45,468 bases of DNA from Dehalococcoidia bacterium (GTDB taxonomy: Bacteria; Chloroflexota; Dehalococcoidia; GIF9; AB-539-J10). The position numbers were made by a program, and so were the translations under genes. The notes beneath the pieces were generated by a model that did not search any database, had not been told where the DNA came from, and saw only the letters and a program-made list of their open reading frames with translations. Shown here piece by piece: positions 25,297 to 34,369 of this stretch; the first letter of the stretch is position 1, and every line of letters starts with the position of its first letter. Where the stretch lies: assembly GCA_030605765.1 (NCBI GenBank), contig JAUWHP010000022.1, positions 1 through 45,468 of the forward strand, given 5' to 3'.

Positions 25297-25373
25297 TGAA
25301 CTCACTTCCTTTGCCATTACCAGCTAAAGGCAACGCAATCTCAAAGGGGATGTTAGCGGTGGAATCATCATGA
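25293..25373 (+). CDS. Possible 26-residue micro-ORF between hisG and hisD
   Basis: An open frame with ATG at 25293 overlaps the hisG stop as ATGA, and its TGA overlaps the hisD ATG as ATGA (25370-25373). It therefore fills the gap exactly. The encoded peptide is short, begins MMNSLPLPLPAKGN and has no known relative. Such end-to-end 4-base overlaps are typical of coupled operon genes, but a frame of this length could also be open by chance and may simply carry ribosomes from hisG to hisD. Confidence 0.35.
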   Translation: MMNSLPLPLPAKGNAISKGMLAVESS

Positions 25374-26704
25374 TAAGAATCGAAGGATTTGATAAAGCAA
25401 AGCAGTCGTTGACTAGAAAGAATGCCCTGGAATCTTTTGCTGGCTCCCCCTCGTTGGCAACACAAATAAAACAAATCTTCGGGAAGGAGCTTTCTCCTCA
25501 ACAGGTGGTTGAATGTGTCGTCGAAGAAGTCAGGAACAAGGGCGATGAAGCCCTTTTCTATTATGCCAGGAAATTAGATGGCGTTGAGCTTGACTCCCTG
25601 AAAGTGAGCCAGCAGGAAGTTTTAGCAGCCTATGATATGGTGGATGAGGAACTTACTGCAGCCCTTGAAGCAGCAGCCAAAAGGATAAGAGATTTTCATC
25701 TTACTTATGCTGCTAAGAGGGACGCTGCGTTTGTTAGCGAATGTTTAGGAAGGCAAATCCAGCCACTGGGTAGAGTGGGTCTATATGTTCCTGGTGGCAC
25801 CGCTGCCTACCCATCTACGGTGTTGATGACTGCCATACCGGCTGATGTAGCTGGGGTCAGGGAGATTATCATGGTTTCACCGCCTGGCGAGGGTGGCAAG
25901 ATTCCAGCGCCTACATTGGTGGCTGCGGATATTGCAAAAGTACATCGCATTTTTAAAGTTGGCGGAGCACAGGCTATTGCTGCCTTAGCTTTCGGCACTG
26001 AATCAATACCCAAAGTAGATAAAATCTGCGGCCCTGGCAACATTTTTGTGACCTTAGCCAAGAAAATGGTTTATGGTGCTGTAGCTGTTGATGGGCTTCA
26101 GGGGCCAAGTGAAATAATGATTGTAGCTGATGAAGCTGCTAATCCTTTGCTTTGCGCTGCTGATCTTCTAGCTCAAGCTGAGCATGACGCTCTGGCTTCA
26201 GTGATTTTGATTACCACTTCACTTGATTTGGCTAATCAAGTTGATAAGGAAATGGTAAAACAGTTGCAAGAGCTGAAACGCCGCTCTATTGCTGCTCAAG
26301 CTGTGGATAGGGGAATAACGGTACTTGTCAGCAATACTGATGAAGCTGTCGAGCTGGCCAACCTCTATGCTCCGGAACACCTTTCTCTCATGGTATCTAA
26401 TGCCTCAGCCATAATGCCCAGAATCCTTAATGCTGGTTGCATCTTCGTTGGTGAAAATTCGGCAGTAGCCTTGGGTGACTATATTGCTGGGCCAAGTCAT
26501 GTGTTACCCACAGGTGGCAGTGCTCACTTCAGCTCTCCTCTGGCCGTTGAGGACTTCCTAAAAACTACCAATATCATTGCCTTGGACAAAGCTGCCGTGC
26601 AAAAATCAGGCCCTGCAGCTATGGTGATAGCTAAAGCTGAGGGACTAGATGCTCACGCCAAATCCATAGAGAAAAGGCTGCAAGAGCAAGGAGACCTTAA
26701 ATAG
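25370..26704 (+). CDS. hisD: Histidinol dehydrogenase
   Basis: A 444-residue zinc enzyme that oxidises L-histidinol to histidine in two NAD+-dependent steps. Visible are RVGLYVPGGTAAYPSTVLM, the CGPGNIFVTLAKK block, GPSEIMIVADE, DLLAQAEHD, the NLYAPEHLSL segment and the catalytic GDYIAGPSHVLPTGGSA. Length and order are typical. The frame starts at ATG 25370 and ends at TAG. A palindromic element separates it from hisC. Confidence 0.95.
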   Translation: MIRIEGFDKAKQSLTRKNALESFAGSPSLATQIKQIFGKELSPQQVVECVVEEVRNKGDEALFYYARKLDGVELDSLKVSQQEVLAAYDMVDEELTAALEAAAKRIRDFHLTYAAKRDAAFVSECLGRQIQPLGRVGLYVPGGTAAYPSTVLMTAIPADVAGVREIIMVSPPGEGGKIPAPTLVAADIAKVHRIFKVGGAQAIAALAFGTESIPKVDKICGPGNIFVTLAKKMVYGAVAVDGLQGPSEIMIVADEAANPLLCAADLLAQAEHDALASVILITTSLDLANQVDKEMVKQLQELKRRSIAAQAVDRGITVLVSNTDEAVELANLYAPEHLSLMVSNASAIMPRILNAGCIFVGENSAVALGDYIAGPSHVLPTGGSAHFSSPLAVEDFLKTTNIIALDKAAVQKSGPAAMVIAKAEGLDAHAKSIEKRLQEQGDLK

Positions 26705-26710
26705 TATTTT

Positions 26711-26731
26711 CCTCTCCCTTGACGGGAGAGG
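26711..26731. repeat. Palindromic element between hisD and hisC
   Basis: CCTCTCCC and GGGAGAGG form a perfect 8-base stem around TTGAC. The element, with the downstream G-rich GTGGGG, resembles dispersed extragenic palindromes of the CCCTCTCCC...GGGAGAGGG type seen in many bacterial genomes. As mRNA it could fold and affect expression of hisC relative to hisD. Only one copy is visible in this window. Confidence 0.55.
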
Positions 26732-26756
26732 ATTAAAGTGGGGATGAAAAGTTAAA

Positions 26757-27920
26757 GTGGACATAAAGAAGTTAATCAGGCCTGAGCTAGCAGCTATGAG
26801 GAGTTACACTCCTATTGAGCCTGTAGAGATTCTAGGTCAGCGGGCCGAAGGGAGAATCGTAAAACTTGATGGCAATGAGAACCCATACGGTTGCTCCCCA
26901 AAGGTTTGTCAAGCTCTGGCCGATTATCCTTACTATCACATCTACCCGGACCCGGAACAAAGGAAGTTAAGACAAACTCTGGAGAAATATACAGGCTTTG
27001 ACCAGAAGAACATTGTTTGTGGCAGCGGCAGTGATGAACTGATTGACCTTGTACTCAGGCTTTTTCTCCAGCCTGGGGATGAGGTAATCAATTGTTCACC
27101 AAGCTTTGGCATGTATCCATTTAGCACTGCGGCTTGCGGCGGTAAACTAGTTGATGTGCCCCGGGATAAAGATTTTGCCATTGATATAGCTGGCGTCAAG
27201 AAGGCATTAAGTGAAAAAGCAAAGGTTATCTTTATCGCCTCGCCCAATAACCCCACAGGCAATCTTGTTACCGAACAGGAGGTCACAGAACTTGTTAATA
27301 CTGGAAGTATTGTGGTGGTGGATGAAGCCTACTTTGAGTTTAGCGGTGTAACGATGGCCAATTTAGTGCTTGACTATTCCAACCTGATAGTTTTACGTAC
27401 CTTCAGTAAATGGGCAGGATTAGCTGGCTTAAGAATAGGTTATGGTATCTTCCCTGTTGAAATTGCTAGCCACCTGATGAAGATTAAACAGCCCTATAAT
27501 GTCAGCGCTGCAGCACAAGCAGCGGTATTAGCTTCCTTGGCGGATATGGATTATCTTCGTAGTAATGTAGCAAAAATAGTTGCTGAGCGGGAGCGACTAT
27601 TTAGCGAATTAAAAGAATTGAAGTGGCTAACACCCTATCCTTCCAGAGCTAATTTTATTCTTTGCTCCGTGCATTGTCGTGCTGATTCCCTACACTATCA
27701 TTCCGAGGGAGCGGAGCAAGCGAAGAAACTTGCTCAGGGTAAACTCAGCGGAGTATCTCCAGCTAGAGAAATCTGGCAGCGGCTACAAAAGAGAGGCATC
27801 TTTATCCGGTATTTTGATAGCGCACAGTTAAGGGATTACCTGCGGATAAGCGTCGGTAAACCTGAAGATACCGAGGCCTTAATTGGGGCATTAAGAGAGA
27901 TAGAATCAGGAGGAATTTGA
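26757..27920 (+). CDS. hisC: Histidinol-phosphate aminotransferase
   Basis: A 387-residue fold-type I PLP aminotransferase that transfers an amino group from glutamate to imidazole acetol phosphate. KLDGNENPYGCSPKV is the N-terminal substrate signature, CGSGSDELIDLV the PLP phosphate site, IASPNNPTGN and VVVDEAYFEFS the cofactor contacts, and RTFSKWAGLAGLRIGYG carries the PLP lysine. About 30 residues of charged insertion lie near 305-335 (after FILCSVHCRAD). It starts at GTG and its stop lies just before hisB. Confidence 0.93.
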   Translation: MDIKKLIRPELAAMRSYTPIEPVEILGQRAEGRIVKLDGNENPYGCSPKVCQALADYPYYHIYPDPEQRKLRQTLEKYTGFDQKNIVCGSGSDELIDLVLRLFLQPGDEVINCSPSFGMYPFSTAACGGKLVDVPRDKDFAIDIAGVKKALSEKAKVIFIASPNNPTGNLVTEQEVTELVNTGSIVVVDEAYFEFSGVTMANLVLDYSNLIVLRTFSKWAGLAGLRIGYGIFPVEIASHLMKIKQPYNVSAAAQAAVLASLADMDYLRSNVAKIVAERERLFSELKELKWLTPYPSRANFILCSVHCRADSLHYHSEGAEQAKKLAQGKLSGVSPAREIWQRLQKRGIFIRYFDSAQLRDYLRISVGKPEDTEALIGALREIESGGI

Positions 27921-27922
27921 AA

Positions 27923-28534
27923 ATGGCTGAAAGAAAAGCGATAGTAACTCGTAAAACCGCGGAGACTAATATTAGAGTGGAGCTAAACATCGATGGAAGT
28001 GGGCAATTTGAAATTACTACCGGCATAAAAATGTTTGACCATTTCCTGGCTCAGTTAGCTAAACACGGAGTATTTGACATAAAACTCTCAGCCTCAGGCA
28101 ACGACCAGCATCATGTAGTTGAGGATGTGGCTATTATCTTAGGCAAAGCCTTCAATCAATCATTGGGGGAGAAACAAGGCCTCACTCGAATGGCGCATGC
28201 CGTCGTTCCCATGGATGAAGCACTGGCAGCGGTGGCAGTAGACATTGGAGGAAGAGCTTATAGTGTGGTAGAAATACCCTTTGGTGCGGCCAACATAGGC
28301 GATTTGGAGACTGATTTAGTTCGCCATTTCCTTGTTTCCCTTGCTTCTGAAGCCAGAATTAACCTTCACGTCAATGTGCTTCCAGGACCCAATGACCATC
28401 ATAAAGCTGAAGCTTTATTCAAAGCCCTGGGTCGAGCCTTAGATTCAGCCACCCGAGTTGATGAAAGAATCGTTGGCAGGATTCCCAGCACCAAGGAAAT
28501 TATTGAGGGCGGTGAAGCCCCCATGTCTGTGTAA
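27923..28534 (+). CDS. hisB: Imidazoleglycerol-phosphate dehydratase
   Basis: A 203-residue manganese enzyme that dehydrates imidazoleglycerol phosphate. The two characteristic His-rich metal motifs are present (QHHVVEDVAIILGKAF and DHHKAEALFKALGRAL), together with MFDHFLAQLAKHG and the PMDEALAAVAVDIGGR block. AGGAGG (27908-27913) is 9 bases before ATG 27923, so I prefer this start to an in-frame TTG at 27917 that overlaps the hisC stop. It ends the visible his cluster. hisH, hisA, hisF and hisI are not here. Confidence 0.95.
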   Translation: MAERKAIVTRKTAETNIRVELNIDGSGQFEITTGIKMFDHFLAQLAKHGVFDIKLSASGNDQHHVVEDVAIILGKAFNQSLGEKQGLTRMAHAVVPMDEALAAVAVDIGGRAYSVVEIPFGAANIGDLETDLVRHFLVSLASEARINLHVNVLPGPNDHHKAEALFKALGRALDSATRVDERIVGRIPSTKEIIEGGEAPMSV

Positions 28535-28710
28535 AAAGGATGGCGTAAGCACCTCCTGGTATTCCACACTATCGCTACCTTGCTGTTCTTTAACGAATGC
28601 AATTATCCTTTCTTTATTGGCAGCTTCTTGTCTTCTAACGCTTTTTCAGCTACGCTTTCAATATCAACATACTTGGTGTTGATTTCAGACAACATGAAGA
28701 AAGCTGATAA

Positions 28711-29157
28711 TTAATCCTCCCATCTATACAGTTTTTTCTTGTTTCTCAATTTTTCTAACTCACAGCTAAAGCAAATGCCATTGTGGCAGCATATAATTGC
28801 ACCGCACTCAGGGCATTTCCATCTTTTGTCTTCCTTTTCAAGGAATTGATTGATGCCGTTCTTCTTGATGAATTCGAGGTTCTCTATCATGCTCATCCTG
28901 AAATATCTTCTGTAGCGCTTGTCGATATGGCTGAGCCTTTCGCAGGGGTAATCACTGCATTCATAACAATATTCAACCTTGCCACTCAGGAGCAGGGCGC
29001 ATCTCTTTTTTAGGAAGGCGCACTTCTTATCTCTTGGTCTGCAACCAATGCAGTAAGGCATTCTGATTCCCTTGCTCTTTACATCATGTTGGAAAGCAAG
29101 GTATCCGCTGCATATCCTGCAGTTCATCCCGCATGGTGCGATTAGTTCTTCGCTCAT
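28711..29157 (-). CDS. DUF3795 cysteine-rich protein
   Basis: A protein of about 148 residues that starts MSEELIAPCGMNCRICSGYL, the hallmark of DUF3795. At least a dozen cysteines follow in CIGCRPRDKKC, YCYECSDYPCERL, and a C-terminal zinc-ribbon-like WKCPECGAIICCHNG segment. It probably binds metal; the function of the family is unknown. AAGGTGG lies 7 bases before the ATG at 29157, so I prefer that start to a longer in-frame one at 29199. It has no obvious partner. Confidence 0.85.
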   Translation of the reverse strand: MSEELIAPCGMNCRICSGYLAFQHDVKSKGIRMPYCIGCRPRDKKCAFLKKRCALLLSGKVEYCYECSDYPCERLSHIDKRYRRYFRMSMIENLEFIKKNGINQFLEKEDKRWKCPECGAIICCHNGICFSCELEKLRNKKKLYRWED

Positions 29158-29357
29158 TGCTTTCCACCTTAATATACATGATTTAGGAGCCATGGTCACG
29201 AGTTCAATTTATTAAACGTATCTTTGACTCATATGGCTAGATTGTGTTACCTTGTTATGCATAGTAGCTCCAAGTTCATCCACCAAGCCAGATGGGATGG
29301 AAGCCAGAGAGCAGTGTAATTCTATTAGTTATGATTTAGAAAGATTGGGGGAGTGAT

Positions 29358-32135
29358 TTGAATTCATTTGATAGGCAATGGCAGCGCTGGTTTCCTGAAA
29401 AGAGGGATGAGAAACCTGTACCGCCTCCCGGCCGTGGACATACCTCCAAGGTAGCTATAATCATAGCTATAGTCGTGGCACTGTTCATTGTCCTAAACGT
29501 ATTAAAGGGAATCTATACTGAGTGGTTGTGGTTTAACAGTCTGGGTTATGGCAGTATCTATACCACTATTCTGAAGACCAGGGTACTAATCTTCTTCTCC
29601 GCGGCCATCATTTTTTGCATCTTGTTTTTGGGCAATTTGTTGCTGGCTACACGCCTGACACCGGGTAGTGAGGCACGTTTCTGGCCCTGGGATATAGCGC
29701 GCCGGCTACAGCGGGTATCCAAGGCAGGTGTCCTACTGGGAACAACTCTGCTCAGCCTCATATTTGGTTTGGCGGCTCAGAGCAACTGGCTGGTTATGCT
29801 ACGGTTCTTCAACAGGCAGCCATTTGGCATTGCTGACCCAGTTTTCCATAAGGAGATTGGCTTCTACGTCTTCTCATTGCCATTTCTTAACATGCTGCGA
29901 AGCTGGCTCCTCGGCGCTCTGGTGGTCACACTTCTCGGCAGTGTTGCAGTGTATCTCCTGAGCTATACGACGCAGCGGCTTAAATTCGATTTTGCGCGGT
30001 CGGTGCTAGCGCATGTTGGTGGGCTGGCCATGGCCATATTGGGCCTTTTTGCCTGGGGTTACTGGCTTGGCATCTGGGAGCTCGTCTTCTCCAAACGTGG
30101 AGTGGCTTTCGGAGCTAGCTATGCTGATATACACGCTAAGCTTCCGGCACAGTGGATACTCTTGGTAATAGTGCTTGTATGTATGGGAATTATTCTGGCC
30201 TCCATATTGCGGCGCAAATTTCGCTGGTCCCTCTACGCTATTGGGGGATGGATAGCGCTTGCCATCATTGTGGGGCAAATCTTTCCGGCTTTGGTACAGC
30301 GCTTTCAAGTGGAGCCTAATGAGCTGGCTCGAGAGACGCCGTACATTGAGTACAATATCCAGTATACGAGAGAGGCTTTTGCCTTGAGCCGGGTCGAAGA
30401 GGAGTCCTTCCCTGCGGAGAAATCACCAAGCCCACAGGATGTGGCACAAAACAAGGTTACCATCAATAACATTAGGCTATGGGACCATCGCCCGCTAAAG
30501 GATACTTATAACCAGATCCAGGCTATTCGACTCTATTACGACTTTAATGATGTCGATGTTGACCGCTATATCATCGATGGTGAATATCGGCAGGTAATGC
30601 TATCGGCTCGTGAATTATCTGCGGAGAAGCTGGCAGGGGAAGCACAAACCTGGGTCAACCGCCGGCTGCAGTTTACACATGGCTATGGCGTTGCCCTGAG
30701 CCCGGTTAATGAGGTTAGCGCTGAGGGCTTGCCCCTGTTGATGGTAAAGGATATACCACCTGTAGGTGACTTCGATATAGAGCGGCCGGAGATATACTTC
30801 GGGGAAAAGACGAATAATTACGTAATTGTGAGCACGAAAACCCAGGAATTCGACTATCCTATGGGTGAAGAGAATGTTTACGGTCACTACGAAGGGAAAG
30901 ACGGGGTTAATATAGGGAGTTTCATTCGCCGGGTGGTCTATGCCTGGCAATTCGGTGACTTTAATATACTTATCAGCGGTGAGCTAACCCCTGAGAGCAG
31001 GATGCTCTACTATCGCAACATCAGAGAGAGGGTGAATCATCTGGCGCCATTTTTGGAGCTGGATAGTGACCCCTATATAGTTATAATGGAGGGAAGGCTA
31101 TTCTGGGTGCAGGATGCCTATACCACCACTGACCGCTATCCCTATTCTGAACCGATTGGAGATGGAATAAACTATATTCGTAACAGCGTTAAAGCAGTGG
31201 TTGATGCCTACGATGGCAGTGTGACCTTCTATGTAACTGATCCAGAGGACGCCTTGATACAAACCTACCAGGCTATCTTCCCCAAGCTTTTCGTACCAGC
31301 GGAGCAGATGTCCGAATCCTTGCGAGCGCATATCCGTTATCCCGAGGACATGTTCGACATCCAGGCCTCAGTATACCAGAGTTACCATATGCGTGATGCC
31401 CGAGTATTCTACAACAAGGAAGACCTGTGGGCTGTGCCTAAGGAGATCTATGCTGGCTCAGAACAGGACATGGAGGCTTACTATATCATCATGCGTTTGC
31501 CTGGCGCGGAAAAGGAGGAATTTCTGCTCATCTTCCCCTTCACCCCGGTGAACAAGAATAATACCATTGGCTGGCTTGCTGCCCGTTGTGATGGTGAGAA
31601 TTATGGAAAGTTGCTCGCCTACCACTTCCCCAAGGAGCGGCTGGTGTATGGTCCCAGCCAGATCGAGAACCGAATCCAGCAGGATACTGTCATTACTGAG
31701 CAGCTTGCTCTGTGGGGTCGTGGTGGTTCTCGAGTCATCCGCGGCAACCTTCTGATGATACCTTTAGGCAAATCCAACCTGTATGTGGAATCGGTGTTCC
31801 TCCAGGCAGATGCTGGGGGACTTCCCGAGCTGAAGCGCGTTATTGTGGCTGCTGGTGACCAGATAGCTATGGAACCCACGCTGACTGAAAGCCTCACCGC
31901 AATCTTTGGCATTGAGGCACCACCAACTGAGCCTGAGGTTGGACCGCCAACTCCAGCAGAACCAGAGGAGCCAGTAAGTGCTGACATAGCCAGTTTGATT
32001 GAGGAGGCTCAACAGCACTACGATAAGTCGCAACAGTACCTTAAGGCTGGTGACTGGGCTAACTATGGGAAAGAGCTTGATGCGCTGAAGGTGGTATTGG
32101 ATCAACTGGCGGAACTTGCTGCTGAAGGGAAGTGA
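29358..32135 (+). CDS. UPF0182 family large membrane protein
   Basis: A 925-residue protein of the UPF0182 family, found in actinobacteria, cyanobacteria, Chloroflexi and others, with unknown function. The first 330 residues hold about seven membrane helices (one near 30-50, then to about 310). The long extracytoplasmic part contains the family blocks TPYIEYNIQYTREAF, NNIRLWDHRPLKDTYNQIQ, RYIIDGEYRQVMLSARE and FTPVNKNNTIGWLAARCDG. A proline/glutamate linker (about 853-875) precedes a final helical segment with a tyrosine-rich repeat-like QQHYDKSQQYL. It starts at TTG with GGGGGAG upstream and appears monocistronic. Confidence 0.92.
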   Translation: MNSFDRQWQRWFPEKRDEKPVPPPGRGHTSKVAIIIAIVVALFIVLNVLKGIYTEWLWFNSLGYGSIYTTILKTRVLIFFSAAIIFCILFLGNLLLATRLTPGSEARFWPWDIARRLQRVSKAGVLLGTTLLSLIFGLAAQSNWLVMLRFFNRQPFGIADPVFHKEIGFYVFSLPFLNMLRSWLLGALVVTLLGSVAVYLLSYTTQRLKFDFARSVLAHVGGLAMAILGLFAWGYWLGIWELVFSKRGVAFGASYADIHAKLPAQWILLVIVLVCMGIILASILRRKFRWSLYAIGGWIALAIIVGQIFPALVQRFQVEPNELARETPYIEYNIQYTREAFALSRVEEESFPAEKSPSPQDVAQNKVTINNIRLWDHRPLKDTYNQIQAIRLYYDFNDVDVDRYIIDGEYRQVMLSARELSAEKLAGEAQTWVNRRLQFTHGYGVALSPVNEVSAEGLPLLMVKDIPPVGDFDIERPEIYFGEKTNNYVIVSTKTQEFDYPMGEENVYGHYEGKDGVNIGSFIRRVVYAWQFGDFNILISGELTPESRMLYYRNIRERVNHLAPFLELDSDPYIVIMEGRLFWVQDAYTTTDRYPYSEPIGDGINYIRNSVKAVVDAYDGSVTFYVTDPEDALIQTYQAIFPKLFVPAEQMSESLRAHIRYPEDMFDIQASVYQSYHMRDARVFYNKEDLWAVPKEIYAGSEQDMEAYYIIMRLPGAEKEEFLLIFPFTPVNKNNTIGWLAARCDGENYGKLLAYHFPKERLVYGPSQIENRIQQDTVITEQLALWGRGGSRVIRGNLLMIPLGKSNLYVESVFLQADAGGLPELKRVIVAAGDQIAMEPTLTESLTAIFGIEAPPTEPEVGPPTPAEPEEPVSADIASLIEEAQQHYDKSQQYLKAGDWANYGKELDALKVVLDQLAELAAEGK

Positions 32136-32322
32136 TAGCCCATGAACATTCTCCTGCCTAACCCAGCTTGACCCCACAATTTACGTCACGCAGAATCCCA
32201 GACATTGGTATCACTGATACCCAATAGCAATAAGTAGGCCCAAAATAGTAATGTTTCGAATTGCTGTGAAAAACATGAAATCAGTATTGGGGTATTTGGA
32301 CTCTTCCCTGTGCCGTTGTAAG

Positions 32323-32331
32323 TGCTATACT
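32323..32331 (+). promoter_or_regulatory. Extended -10 promoter for pfkA-lacD
   Basis: TGC followed by TATACT (32326-32331). Transcription would begin around 32338, next to a GTG at 32341 and 30 bases before the GTG at 32368 that I prefer as the start. A TTGGAC lies too far upstream to be its -35. Confidence 0.45.
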
Positions 32332-32367
32332 TTATGAGAGGTGGATAATTTAGTTGAAAGGGACTTC

Positions 32368-33336
32368 GTGAAAAAGATAGGTATTTTAACCAGTGGCGGT
32401 GACGCTCCTGGAATGAACGCTTGCATCAGAGCAATAGTTCGTCATGGTACCACCTGCAGGCTCGAAGTAGTAGGTATTCGGCGTGGTTATGCTGGCTTAT
32501 TGGAAGGAGATATGGTGATATTGGGCCCCAGGTCAGTAGCCAATATTATTCAGCGTGGAGGCACTTTTCTGGAAACAGCTCGCTGTGAAGAAATGAAGAC
32601 CTCCGATGGCGTAAAAAAGGCAATACAGAATTTACGCCATGAAAACATTGAAGCTTTGATAACAATAGGTGGCGATGGCACATTTCGTGGCGCCATGGCA
32701 TTAGCTGAGGCAGGAGATATACAGGTGATAGGTATTCCAGGTACCATTGATAATGATGTCTATGGTACCGATTATGCTATCGGCTTCGACACAGCTATCA
32801 ATACAGCTTTGGATGCTATAGATAAGATTAGAGATACCGCAGGGTCTTTACAGCGCCCCTTTTTTATTGAAGTCATGGGAAAGAAGAGGGGTTTCATTGC
32901 TCTAGAGGTAGGAATTGCTGGTGGAGCTGAGAGCATACTGATTCCTGAGACAGAAACAAAGGTTGAGGAACTTTGTCTTAATATGAAACACAATTTCAAG
33001 AGAGGCAAGAAATCCAGCATTGTGATAGTTGCTGAGGGAGATGACGCAGGTGGAGTGTTTTCTATCGCTCAGCAAGTATGGGAAAGGCTGAAATTGGATT
33101 ATCGTATTTGTGTTTTGGGCCATATACAACGAGGAGGCTCACCAACAGCCAGAGATAGGATTCTGGCCAGCAAATTAGGAGCAGCAGCCGTGGATGCTTT
33201 AGCCGATGGTAGGTCAGGTTATATGGTGGGAGAATTAAAAGGGGAGATAACTTTTACACCACTAAGTGACACATGTCAGAAGAGAAAGGAATTAGATAAT
33301 AACCTGCTGAAGTTAATGAAGGTATTAGCTACTTAG
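32368..33336 (+). CDS. pfkA: ATP-dependent 6-phosphofructokinase
   Basis: A 322-residue enzyme that phosphorylates fructose 6-phosphate. KKIGILTSGGDAPGMNACIRA is the N-terminal ATP/substrate loop (one block over two segments), GGDGTFRGAMAL and PGTIDNDVYGTDYAIGFDTA the catalytic region, and GHIQRGGSPTARDR the fructose-phosphate site. Glycine at the GGDG and PGTIDND positions points to ATP rather than pyrophosphate as donor. GTG 32368 gives the usual MKKIG start with AAAGGGA upstream; an in-frame GTG at 32341 would add 9 residues and could be used on a leaderless message. lacD follows 4 bases after the TAG. Confidence 0.94.
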   Translation: MKKIGILTSGGDAPGMNACIRAIVRHGTTCRLEVVGIRRGYAGLLEGDMVILGPRSVANIIQRGGTFLETARCEEMKTSDGVKKAIQNLRHENIEALITIGGDGTFRGAMALAEAGDIQVIGIPGTIDNDVYGTDYAIGFDTAINTALDAIDKIRDTAGSLQRPFFIEVMGKKRGFIALEVGIAGGAESILIPETETKVEELCLNMKHNFKRGKKSSIVIVAEGDDAGGVFSIAQQVWERLKLDYRICVLGHIQRGGSPTARDRILASKLGAAAVDALADGRSGYMVGELKGEITFTPLSDTCQKRKELDNNLLKLMKVLAT

Positions 33337-33340
33337 AAAC

Positions 33341-34318
33341 ATGAAGAAACTATCCATAGGCAAAATAAGGGGCTTGCAGCAATTGGCTAATGAGAAAGGC
33401 ATCATGGCGATGTGTGCCGTTGACCATAGAGGTTCACTGAAAAGGATGCTTAATGGGGAACACCCTGAGAGCGTTAGCTACCAGGCTATGGTGGATTTTA
33501 AGCTGGATTTATCCCAATCCCTGGCTCCTTATGCTAGCGCCATCTTACTTGACCCCGTTTATGGAGCGCCACAGGCAGTTGCTGCCAACATTTTGCCTAG
33601 GAACACTGGATTGCTCGTGAGTTTAGAAAAAAGTGGCTATTCGGGAGAGCCAGAGGAGAGAATTACCGATTTGTTGCCCGGTTGGAGCATAAGAAAGGTA
33701 AAGAAAATGGGAGCTACGGGGGCAAAGCTTTTGCTCTATTACCGTCCTGAGGCTAGTGTTGCTGAAAAGCAACTGGAGACAGTCAAGAGGCTGGCTGACG
33801 ATTGCCTGGCAGAAGATATACCCTTTGTAGTTGAGCCTATGAGCTACAAAGTGGGAGAGGCAGAGGCTGACCCTCAAAACTTCGCCAGAGTAAAGCCGCA
33901 ATTGGTTATTGAAACTGCAAAGCAAATCACAGCCCTTCCCGTCGATGTGCTCAAGGCTGAATTCCCGGCTGATAGTGAATATGAAAAAGATGCAGGGCGA
34001 TTAGCAGATTTCTGCCGTCAACTTAATGAAGCAAGCCAAACCCCCTGGGTTATTCTCAGCGCTGGTGTGAGCTTTGAACTTTTTCACCGCCAGGTCAAGC
34101 TCGCCTGCCAGGCAGGAGCTTCAGGCTTTCTGGCCGGGCGTGCCTTATGGCAAGAAGCTACTCAAATCAACTCCCGACAAGAGAGGTTAGCATTCTTGGA
34201 AACCACTGTGGCAAAGAGGCTTGAAAGCTTGACTGAATTAGCTAATGCTTATGGGATTCCCTGGCATACTAAAATAGAAGCTACCAAAGTTGACGAAAGC
34301 TGGCATCAGAACTACTGA
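33341..34318 (+). CDS. LacD-family class I (tagatose/fructose) bisphosphate aldolase
   Basis: A 325-residue Schiff-base aldolase of the LacD family. MCAVDHRGSLKRML, ASAILLDPVYGAP, MGATGAKLLLYYRP and PVDVLKAEFP, whose Lys is the likely Schiff-base residue, are visible, together with PWVILSAGVSFELFHRQV and GASGFLAGRALWQEA. LacD enzymes cleave tagatose and fructose 1,6-bisphosphates. The position 4 bases after pfkA suggests that it supplies the fructose-bisphosphate aldolase step of glycolysis or gluconeogenesis here. No lactose/galactose genes are near, which is why I do not assign lacD. Confidence 0.87.
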   Translation: MKKLSIGKIRGLQQLANEKGIMAMCAVDHRGSLKRMLNGEHPESVSYQAMVDFKLDLSQSLAPYASAILLDPVYGAPQAVAANILPRNTGLLVSLEKSGYSGEPEERITDLLPGWSIRKVKKMGATGAKLLLYYRPEASVAEKQLETVKRLADDCLAEDIPFVVEPMSYKVGEAEADPQNFARVKPQLVIETAKQITALPVDVLKAEFPADSEYEKDAGRLADFCRQLNEASQTPWVILSAGVSFELFHRQVKLACQAGASGFLAGRALWQEATQINSRQERLAFLETTVAKRLESLTELANAYGIPWHTKIEATKVDESWHQNY

Positions 34319-34369
34319 GTGCCTTTTTGTAGGCATATGAGTAACCCTGCGTATTAGCTTCAGCAGTTT

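Noticed and set aside
28603-28695. 30-codon minus-strand frame after the DUF3795 gene, with another frame continuing beyond its stop as if frameshifted.
   Set aside because: The ribosome-binding site is too far away, no family is recognised, and an apparent frameshift in such a short stretch is within chance.
32200-32224. Near-palindrome ATTGGTATC...GATACCCAAT after the UPF0182 gene.
   Set aside because: One mismatch, a 3-base loop and no T-run, so it is not a convincing terminator or operator.
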